A DNA stretch of 41,702 bases from Prevotella sp. BV3P1 (GTDB lineage Bacteria; Bacteroidota; Bacteroidia; Bacteroidales; Bacteroidaceae): the NCBI RefSeq assembly GCF_000479005.1, contig NZ_AWXC01000059.1, positions 1-41,702 of the forward strand. Reading direction: 5' to 3'. Under the pieces are notes generated by a model. It had not been told where the DNA came from. It was given only the letters and a program-made list of their open reading frames with translations, and ran no database searches. The stretch's first letter is position 1; every line of letters starts with the position of its first letter. A program made the translations under genes and the position numbers. Below, piece after piece: positions 36,201 to 41,702 of the stretch.

Positions 36201-36558
36201 CAACTACTTCGGAAAGCTGTCCGGCATCTTCCTCAAGCGCTACCCGCATGTTGTCTTTTGCGCGAAGAGTTACCGTTTTGTACCCAACGTAAGAAATTTT
36301 AAGTTGAGTACCAGCATCTACAGAAAGTGTAAAACGACCGTCTGTGTCCGTAATGGCACCTGTGGTTTTACCAACCACAACAATCGTGGCACCTACAATC
36401 GGTTCACCATGGGCATCGGTTACAATACCACGAACGGCTTGCTGTTGCATCATCACACCAGGCAAGTTCAAATCACTTGCTGATGCCAACATCGGTTGGG
36501 ACGCAAAAGCACTACCGGCGACCGTAAGTATCGCACATAGATAATTTTTTGTTTTCAT
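33277..36558 (-). CDS. SusC/RagA-family TonB-dependent outer-membrane transporter
   Basis: The 1093-residue protein has a signal peptide (MKTKNYLCAILTVAGSAFA). A carboxypeptidase-regulatory-like domain follows at about 45-115 (GIVTDAHGEPIVGATIVVVG), then a TonB-box-like VVVVGYGTQKKANLTGAV, a plug domain (SIYGTRAAWGVILITTKQG) and a beta-barrel ending in an aromatic residue (FGVQAVF). It imports the substrate bound by the SusD partner using TonB energy. The ATG at 36558 gives the signal peptide; upstream in-frame codons to 36612 look like untranslated leader. Length and domain order are normal. Confidence 0.95.
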   Translation of the reverse strand: MKTKNYLCAILTVAGSAFASQPMLASASDLNLPGVMMQQQAVRGIVTDAHGEPIVGATIVVVGKTTGAITDTDGRFTLSVDAGTQLKISYVGYKTVTLRAKDNMRVALEEDAGQLSEVVVVGYGTQKKANLTGAVANVDVKEAIASRPITDVGKALQGATPGLTITNRIGGVGTESTIKLRGSIGSLNASSGTSPLILVDNVEVPSLNLVNPDDIETISVLKDASSASIYGTRAAWGVILITTKQGAANDKVRVSYSNNFAWNTPTVMPKLASASDNADYIWRIMQSEKLTQKSNIGYTIDQYAIKKIKEWEQKYGGMSQDALGEMQEGRDFEIVNGKTYFYRSFDPVKEFTHKWTPQQNHSLSITGGNKNTQYNISLSRLGQKGVMKFNTDEYDRYTLHSNITTAITKWWKVRSNILLTRSKKEEPYRFTSGQYDAWFYLLRWPRWYPYADYKGKPFRSAVTDIKNGNRESVTSTYVRANLGTELNPMKNLSVNFDYTFSYANDAQKRNGGKVFAYDMFATSPFNSFKQIYPSSHDAVTQNSMYTTQHIFKGYVTYQFDLLDKHNFKLMGGFDAEKRESIGHHSKRQGLISQDLPEIALASGDQYSFAKGSSYHGHFAAAGFFGRINYDYMQRYLFELNARYDGSSRFPVGKKFAFFPSASAGWRMSEEKFMHWASPVLSNLKLRGSWGTIGNQDVAPYSFMSVMEMNYSGWVVGGKNMASLSTPSVISPTLTWERVTTLDFGVDAAFFDNDLKFTFDWYRRVTSDMHTAGEALPATFGAKVPKVNYGELTGTGFELGANYQHLFKNGLGISLGAALSHVTEEITKFNAQDRNIYGNYQGKRLGEIWGYTSDRLFQKDDFDENGKLKKGIASQALFESGNFKFEPGDVKYKDLNDDGKITYGKNTVEDHGDLSVIGNELPNFEYSFNLGASYKGFDVSLFFQGVGKRDYWPTGAVGIAAGGSGYMDAAFDHQMDYWTPEHTDAFYPRPVNMAWTSNGKSYLRQTRFLEDMSYLRCKNITVGYTLPAKWVQKAYFQSFRIYFSGENLFEFDNMKLPLDPESTNYKAGYGNSSWSFGRSYPYTRTLSFGVQAVF

Positions 36559-37268
36559 AGACCCAAAATTTAAGTTAATAAATATATATATTCTACTTTG
36601 AATATTATTCACAGTAAGAGGTTAACGCTTAGAAGAATTTTTGGGGTGCGTCTGATTCATTCCATCACCATAATTACTTCTGCGGCAAATGTAGTGATAT
36701 CTCATCAAAAATACAAACTTTATTTAGATTAATTTATGTTTTCAATTCATAAATAATGTTTAAAACGGTGTTTAGAGGACAAGTTTATGCACCTAATTCT
36801 TCGTGAACAGGTTGCATTTTGTCCAAATAAATGACAAAAAAAGTCTACTCGCAAATCGATGAAATAGAAAAAAACAATAGGTAAACATGCGACAATCATA
36901 TCTTACGAATGCAATGTAAAAGGGCCATTTGAGCAATAGCATGGAGTAAAGGTGGCTATCAACATGCTTTTGCCTGGCAAAGCAAATGGGTTTAGAGTCT
37001 TATAGCAAGCTGGTAAGGCGGCAAAAGGCATGCTGTAAACGTGAAATCAAGCGAACATGAGGTACAGTAGAAACGCATAAATCCCGTAATCACCTGTCTA
37101 TCAGAAGAGAACGTTTTTGCTCTATATTTTCATTATTTGAAAGATACGGAGCGCTGCTGACAAATATGCGAAATATAAAGAGGTGTTTGTCAAGAAAAAT
37201 GTCGACACGAGAACGTTAGGTGTGATTTTTCTTCGTAACCAAATGGATAGCCCAAGCCACATGATGCA
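36559..37268. other. Intergenic region between susC and the sugar kinase gene
   Basis: This 710-nt region holds the susC leader and promoter. An imperfect inverted repeat (TTTTGCC 36968-36974 with GGCAAAA 37020-37026, flanked by CATGC-type sequence) recalls the 177-nt repeats. Near the kinase end is a long-loop hairpin with 9-nt arms AAGAAAAAT (37192-37200) and ATTTTTCTT (37225-37233). No gene is visible. Confidence 0.5.
36686..36716 (-). promoter_or_regulatory. Promoter of the susC-susD operon
   Basis: On the minus strand TTTG (36713-36716), a 19-nt spacer and TACATTTG (36686-36693) match the consensus exactly. The leader to the ATG at 36558 is about 120 nt, long enough for post-transcriptional control, although I see no strong structure in it. 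Confidence 0.65.
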
Positions 37269-38126
37269 TCAAGTTCCCTGGTCAGTCAACAGATGCGTGG
37301 CGTGATATTTCATCAGTCCCTCAACCACATGATCGTTAATCATTTCAGGTTCGAAACCCGCCTCACGACAAACTGCTCGCAATAAGGGCGCAAAGGTAAC
37401 AGCTGTTTTTCCCGTAAAATACACGGGATATTGATGATACGCATACTGGAACAAATTGCGCGTTAAGAAAAGTTTAAAATTATCAGTCACCAAATCTCGC
37501 ACATATTCCGTGTGCTGATAATCGGTCAAAAAAGTTGCTATCGAGGATAAATAATAATGTGGAAGCGGCTTATCATAAACAGTGCGCATCACTTCATGGG
37601 CTGTCGTTTGATGCTGAAAATAAAAAGATGCGATCAGTTCAGAAGGCGCCAACTCTTTCAATACATCCGAAAGAAAAGCGCGTCCAATAGACGACGCGCT
37701 GCCTTCATCTCCCAAGATATAACCGCCGGCACGCACATTTTTAACGATGTGAGCACCATCATAGAAACACGAGTTGGAGCCTGTACCCAGAATACACACA
37801 ATGCCCGCCGTGTCCATGCACATGGAACGGGTGGCACCCAGCAAGTCGCTCTCCACGGTGACCGGTGTCTTAAACTGTGCAACCAAGGACTGACCCACCA
37901 TTCTCTTCCTATCCTCGCCATTACAGCCGGCCCCATAAAAATAGACGTGACCTAACTTTCGCTTGAAGTAGGCTTCACCCAAACCCAACCGAATGCTCCT
38001 GCTCATCTCTCTGCGGGTTTGAAAATACGGATTCAGGCCTTCGGTTTTTTGCAAGTCAACCAATTCGTCTTGCTCAACAAAAGCCCATTCTGTTTGATCA
38101 GAACCGCTCACTGCTATCAAATTCAT
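37269..38126 (-). CDS. BadF/BadG-type amino-sugar kinase, MurK/NagK-like
   Basis: The 285-residue protein belongs to the ASKHA kinase fold. It has an N-terminal SGSDQTEWAFV, DLLGATRSM, the nucleotide-binding CILGTGSNSC and GGYILGDEGSASSIGRAFL, all typical of BadF/BadG N-acetylglucosamine or N-acetylmuramic acid kinases. The MNLIAVSG start at 38126 is used; the frame is open to 38162, which overlaps the -7 element. It is divergent from a NamZ-type muramidase and a symporter, so phosphorylation of imported MurNAc or GlcNAc is the best reading. No MurQ etherase gene is in the window, so the exact sugar is undecided. Confidence 0.85.
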   Translation of the reverse strand: MNLIAVSGSDQTEWAFVEQDELVDLQKTEGLNPYFQTRREMSRSIRLGLGEAYFKRKLGHVYFYGAGCNGEDRKRMVGQSLVAQFKTPVTVESDLLGATRSMCMDTAGIVCILGTGSNSCFYDGAHIVKNVRAGGYILGDEGSASSIGRAFLSDVLKELAPSELIASFYFQHQTTAHEVMRTVYDKPLPHYYLSSIATFLTDYQHTEYVRDLVTDNFKLFLTRNLFQYAYHQYPVYFTGKTAVTFAPLLRAVCREAGFEPEMINDHVVEGLMKYHATHLLTDQGT

Positions 38127-38159
38127 TGTGCTTTTACTTAGTTTTGCTACATGAAACCG

Positions 38160-38167
38160 CAAAGTTA
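38160..38167 (-). promoter_or_regulatory. -7 element of the sugar kinase gene
   Basis: The minus strand reads TAACTTTG, an exact TAnnTTTG match, 33 nt upstream of the ATG at 38126. No well-spaced -33 TTTG is visible. Confidence 0.5.
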
Positions 38168-38446
38168 CAAAGATTTTTTCAATTTGCCCTCACCATCGCT
38201 CTCCTTCATGAAAACGATGCCAAGACTTTTCGTTCTTCGCCGAACAATACCCATTGTGATGCAGTTATTCAGTCACAAATAAAAGACTACCAGGGAGTAA
38301 GAGTAATGCTGTGAAATGTTCACTTCATGAGTTTTTCAATCTTTCCATTTGTTGTTAGAAAAATCACTCAAACCGTTTCGGAACGATTCCCAAACAATAC
38401 CAAGCGTTAAATCATACAAATTATAGTGAATATTCCTGATTTTATA

Positions 38447-38477
38447 TTTCTAATTCTAAAAAAATAACCTATCTTTG
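38447..38477 (+). promoter_or_regulatory. Promoter of the namZ operon
   Basis: TATCTTTG (38470-38477) is preceded at 19-nt spacing by TTTC (38447-38450), three of four matches to TTTG. The ATG at 38504 lies 26 nt downstream. Confidence 0.55.
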
Positions 38478-38503
38478 CTCATAACTAAAAATCAACATAG
38501 TAC

Positions 38504-39673
38504 ATGAAAAAACTGATTGCCCTACTGCTGCTTTTAGGCTCTTTCAGCACCACCTGTTGGTGCTCAACATCACACGTCGTTACCGGAGCCGAGCAAACAC
38601 ATCTTTACTTTCCGCTACTAAAGGGTAAGAAAATCGTTTTGTTCTCTAACCACACCGGCATGGTGGGCAATCAACACTTGCTGGATATCATGGTCAACTA
38701 CCGAATGAAGGTCATTGGCGTGATATCGCCCGAGCACGGATTCAGGGGAACAGCCGATGCCGGTGAGCATGTCACCAACTCCGTGGACGCGCAAACAGGC
38801 GTACCAATCTACTCGTTGTACAACGGAAAGAAGGGGAAAGCGAGCCTGCAAGTTCTCAAAAATGCCGACATCTTGGTGGTGGACATACAAGACGTAGGAC
38901 TGCGGTTCTACACCTATTATATATCCATGCTCAAACTCATGGATGCCTGTGCGGAAGTAAAGACACCGGTACTGGTTTTAGATCGTCCCAATCCGAATGG
39001 CTTTTATGTAGACGGCCCCATCCTGGACATGAAGTACAAATCGGGCGTGGGTGCCCTACCCATCCCCATCGTTCACGGAATGACCTTGGGCGAATTGGCG
39101 CGAATGATCAACGGAGAAGGGTGGCTGAGCAATCACCGCCAATGCAAGCTCACCGTCATCCCTTGCAAGAACTACACGCACCAGACACGATATGAGCTAC
39201 CCATCCCACCTTCGCCCAACCTTCCCAACATGCAGTCGGTGTATCTCTACCCAAGTACATGTTTCTTCGAGGGAACGAATGTGAGTCTGGGACGAGGCAC
39301 ATCAAAGCCTTTTCAGCAGTACGGGCATCCTGACATGACAGGGTACGGCTACAGTTTCACACCGCAAAGCGTGGCTGGCGCCAAGAATCCGCCGCAATTA
39401 GGGAAGACGTGTCATGGCGTTGACTTGAGCAAGGCAGACACCGCACTCATACAGCGGCGAGGAATAGACCTGTCGTATGTTATCAACGCATACCGCAATC
39501 TAAACATAAGCAGCAAGTTCTTCACGCCCTTCTTTGAAAAACTGGCAGGCGTAGGCTACATCAGAGAGATGATTATGAGTGGCTGTGACGCTGATACAAT
39601 CAAAGCTAAGTGGCAGAAAGACGTTGAACAATTCAAGCAACAACGGCGGCCCTATCTACTTTACCAAGAATAA
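38504..39673 (+). CDS. namZ: DUF1343/NamZ-type exo-beta-N-acetylmuramidase
   Basis: The 389-residue protein has an N-terminal signal peptide (MKKLIALLLLLGSFSTTCWC). The DUF1343 signature blocks follow: SPEHGFRGTADAGEHV (residues 75-90), TGVPIYSLYNG, DILVVDIQDVGLRFYTY, LDRPNPNG and FEGTNVSLGRGTSKPF. NamZ enzymes (glycoside hydrolase family 171) release MurNAc from the non-reducing end of peptidoglycan fragments, and Bacteroidales members are periplasmic. It is the first gene of a rightward operon with a symporter and an amidase-like gene. Length is normal and the conserved blocks are intact. Confidence 0.88.
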   Translation: MKKLIALLLLLGSFSTTCWCSTSHVVTGAEQTHLYFPLLKGKKIVLFSNHTGMVGNQHLLDIMVNYRMKVIGVISPEHGFRGTADAGEHVTNSVDAQTGVPIYSLYNGKKGKASLQVLKNADILVVDIQDVGLRFYTYYISMLKLMDACAEVKTPVLVLDRPNPNGFYVDGPILDMKYKSGVGALPIPIVHGMTLGELARMINGEGWLSNHRQCKLTVIPCKNYTHQTRYELPIPPSPNLPNMQSVYLYPSTCFFEGTNVSLGRGTSKPFQQYGHPDMTGYGYSFTPQSVAGAKNPPQLGKTCHGVDLSKADTALIQRRGIDLSYVINAYRNLNISSKFFTPFFEKLAGVGYIREMIMSGCDADTIKAKWQKDVEQFKQQRRPYLLYQE

Positions 39674-39701
39674 GCGAATGAACTAAAACCATCCTTTCCA
39701 C

Positions 39702-41138
39702 ATGAACGCTATCATCATTCTCATCACCGTAGGTATCTATTTCATCCTACAACTCGCCGTGTCGTTTAGAAAATCAACGACAGCCAACTCCGATTTCTTC
39801 TCGGGCAGTCGACAATCTAAATGGTATGTTGTTGCCTTTGCCATGATTGGTGCCAGCATTTCGGGTGTGACCTACGTGTCGGTTCCTGGCATGGTGAACA
39901 AAAGTGGGTTTGGCTATTTGCAATTAGTCATGGGATTCATTGTCGGCCAACTCATCATCGCCTTTGTCTTAACCCCACTGTTTTATCGCATGAAGCTTAC
40001 CTCGGTGTACGAATATCTGAGCAATCGATTCGGCTTGAAGGCTTACCATACGGGAGCTTGGTTCTTCTTCATCAGTAAGATGTTGGGAGCGGCGGTGCGT
40101 CTGTTCCTGGTGTGTTTTATTTTACAAATGCTGGCTTTCGACCCGCTGGGTATTCCGTTCATTGTCAATGTTTTTATCTCTGTGGGCTTCGTATGGCTGT
40201 ACACGCATCGTGGAGGGGTGAAATCGGTGATCTGGGCAGATGTCATCAAAACCTGTTGTTTAATCATTTCGGTGGCGCTCTGTATTTACTTCATCGCCCG
40301 AGACATGGGGCTTTCGCTTACCGGAACCTTCCACGCGATTGGACAAAGCAGCATGAGCAAGATGTTGTTTTTTGATGATCCCAACGATAAGCAGTTTTTC
40401 TTCAAACAATTTTTGGCGGGCATCTTTACGATGATCGCCACCAACGGACTTGACCAAGATATGATGCAACGCAACTTGAGTTGCCGCAACAGCAGGGAAT
40501 CACAAAAGAACATGATTTTCAGCATCATTCTTCAGTTTGTCGTGGTTTCCGCTTTTTTGATGCTTGGTGTGCTGCTGTACCTCTTTGCTGCACAGCATGG
40601 GATGTCAGAAACAGGTGACAAATTGTTCCCAGCTATCGCCACAGGACCTTACCTCCCCATGATTGTCGGCATCTTATTCATCGTTGGTCTGGCGTCATCG
40701 GCCTACAATGCTGCCGGAGCAGCCTTGACAGCACTCACCACCTCATTCACAATCGACATCTTAGGTGGGCACTCGCTGAGTGAGAAGCGTGTGAAAAGCC
40801 TACGGCAGCGTGTACACCTTGGAATGGCTATCCTGATGGGTGTGGTCATCATCGCCATCAACATCTTGAACAGCACCAGTGTGGTAGATGCCGTCTACAC
40901 CCTGGCCAGCTACACCTACGGCCCCCTCTTAGGAATGTTCGCCTTTGGCATCATCATGAAACAACAAGTACACGACCGCTATGTGCCATGGGTGGCTATC
41001 GCTGCGCCTGTGCTGTGTTTGATATTAGACAAACATTCCATGCAATGGTTCAATGGCTATCAGTTTAGCTACGAGATACTTATCTTCAACGCATTGTTTA
41101 CCTTCTTAGGACTATGCTTGTTGATTCGACGAAAATAA
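39702..41138 (+). CDS. Sodium:solute symporter family transporter
   Basis: The 478-residue inner-membrane protein has about thirteen hydrophobic helices. SSS-family features include DFFSGSRQSKWYVVAFAMIGASISGVT, then WADVIKT and a conserved GLASSAYNAAGAALTAL in helix 8. It starts 28 nt after namZ. In this context it probably imports MurNAc or another amino sugar released by NamZ, a job done by a dedicated inner-membrane transporter in the related Tannerella forsythia. That assignment is inferred from position. Confidence 0.9.
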   Translation: MNAIIILITVGIYFILQLAVSFRKSTTANSDFFSGSRQSKWYVVAFAMIGASISGVTYVSVPGMVNKSGFGYLQLVMGFIVGQLIIAFVLTPLFYRMKLTSVYEYLSNRFGLKAYHTGAWFFFISKMLGAAVRLFLVCFILQMLAFDPLGIPFIVNVFISVGFVWLYTHRGGVKSVIWADVIKTCCLIISVALCIYFIARDMGLSLTGTFHAIGQSSMSKMLFFDDPNDKQFFFKQFLAGIFTMIATNGLDQDMMQRNLSCRNSRESQKNMIFSIILQFVVVSAFLMLGVLLYLFAAQHGMSETGDKLFPAIATGPYLPMIVGILFIVGLASSAYNAAGAALTALTTSFTIDILGGHSLSEKRVKSLRQRVHLGMAILMGVVIIAINILNSTSVVDAVYTLASYTYGPLLGMFAFGIIMKQQVHDRYVPWVAIAAPVLCLILDKHSMQWFNGYQFSYEILIFNALFTFLGLCLLIRRK

Positions 41139-41171
41139 CGACAAAATAAACCCAAACAATCGTACATCTAT

Positions 41172-41702
41172 ATGAAAGCAATTGCGACGCTTACTGCTCA
41201 TGTAAGTTGTATGCTATTTACCATTGGCATACATGCTCAAAGTAATTCTGCGGTCTTTGCACCTACTTGCCAAACGCCGTTAGTGCAAGAATTAACATCG
41301 CCCAACCATCCAAAATATGGGCTGTCAAACCGCCATATTGCGATGTGGCAAAGTCATGGACGATATTACGAAGCCAAATTAGACCGTTGGGAGTGGCAAA
41401 GATGCCGCCTCTTACAAACCGTTGAAGACCTATATACGCAGAGTTATGTGCTACCTTTCTTGGTTCCGATGCTCGAACAAGCAGGAGCCAACGTGCTGAT
41501 ACCGCGCGAAAGGGATTGGAACAGCTTTGAAGCCATCGTGGATAATGACGGCAACAGCTTTCAACCAAAGTCAAAATATAGCGAATACAACGGAAAAGAA
41601 AGTTGGAAAAACGGCACAGGAAAGGGCTTCGCCTACCTCCGAAAGACCTACACTAACTTTCAAAACCCATTTACTGAGGGTAGTTATCGCATGGTGACTT
41701 CG
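41172..41702 (+). CDS. Amidase / 'xanthan lyase'-type periplasmic protein, 3' end outside window
   Basis: The frame opens at the ATG at 41172, 33 nt after the symporter stop, and stays open for 177 codons to the window edge, so the gene is incomplete. It has a signal-peptide-like start (MKAIATLTAHVSCMLFTIGIHAQ). The blocks GLSNRHIAMWQSHGRYYEA, WEWQRCRLLQTVEDLYTQSYVLPFLVPML and GANVLIPRERD resemble large Bacteroidales proteins annotated as xanthan lyase or N-acetylmuramoyl-L-alanine amidase. An amidase that removes peptides from cell-wall fragments would fit with NamZ and the symporter. The catalytic part and full length cannot be judged here. Confidence 0.75.
   Translation, partial: MKAIATLTAHVSCMLFTIGIHAQSNSAVFAPTCQTPLVQELTSPNHPKYGLSNRHIAMWQSHGRYYEAKLDRWEWQRCRLLQTVEDLYTQSYVLPFLVPMLEQAGANVLIPRERDWNSFEAIVDNDGNSFQPKSKYSEYNGKESWKNGTGKGFAYLRKTYTNFQNPFTEGSYRMVTS

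Larger units (their letters stand above)
38127..38503. other. Divergent control region between kinase and namZ
   Basis: This 377-nt region carries the -7 element of the kinase gene at one end and the namZ promoter at the other. The middle has no gene and no clear operator. Confidence 0.5.

Noticed and set aside
37192..37233. 9-nt inverted arms near the sugar kinase 3' end as a terminator
   Set aside because: The arms are almost all A/T, the loop is long, and no U-run follows on the minus strand, so termination is not convincing.

Overview
The window reads as chromosomal DNA of a Bacteroidales bacterium, most likely a Prevotellaceae member. The evidence is a SusC/SusD pair, a fimbrillin lipoprotein, the type IX secretion regulators PorX and PorW, many lipoproteins, and promoters of the Bacteroidetes form TTTG-N19-21-TAnnTTTG. 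I saw no rRNA, CRISPR array, phage or insertion sequence.

Layout. (1) 86-6206 is a surface locus. A lipoprotein with a propeller-like sensor and a cytoplasmic helical domain points left. A promoter with a long leader, two paralogous small peptides and a compositionally mosaic fimbrillin lipoprotein point right. A 30-nt imperfect direct repeat brackets the rightward part. (2) 6624-9285 holds a degenerate intergenic repeat, the ribosome-assembly GTPase YihA/EngB and a Uup-type ABC-F protein. (3) 9347-14188 (minus) is a sensor kinase / response regulator / small membrane protein operon. The kinase appears to be a double module in which ATPase motifs and candidate phospho-acceptor histidine sit in different halves. 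(4) 14412-18865 has a LacI-type regulator, an uncharacterised protein, a second copy of the repeat, and rpsA with promoter and terminator. (5) 18950-21682 has divergent GSCFA-domain and DUF4153-type membrane protein genes. (6) 30958-21808 (minus) is a compact seven-gene transcription unit: M43-type metalloprotease lipoprotein, aroA, a Cys-rich membrane protein, a metal ABC permease, porW, porX and tsaE, ending in an unusual structured terminator. (7) 31029-31203 is a tRNA-Pro(GGG) gene with its own promoter and terminator. (8) 36716-31363 (minus) is an isolated SusC/SusD operon. (9) 37269-41702 is a peptidoglycan amino-sugar salvage cluster: a BadF-type sugar kinase, divergent from a NamZ-type exo-N-acetylmuramidase, a sodium:solute symporter and the start of an amidase/'xanthan lyase'-type protein cut by the window edge.

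The most interesting parts are the split double-module kinase, the porW-porX operon tied to a protease and metabolic genes, the fimbrillin locus with its small peptides and bracketing repeats, and several noncoding structures (candidate minus-strand sRNA near 6100-6350, structured element after tsaE, interspersed 177-nt repeats). Family names come from recognition of the translated sequences; no database search was run.
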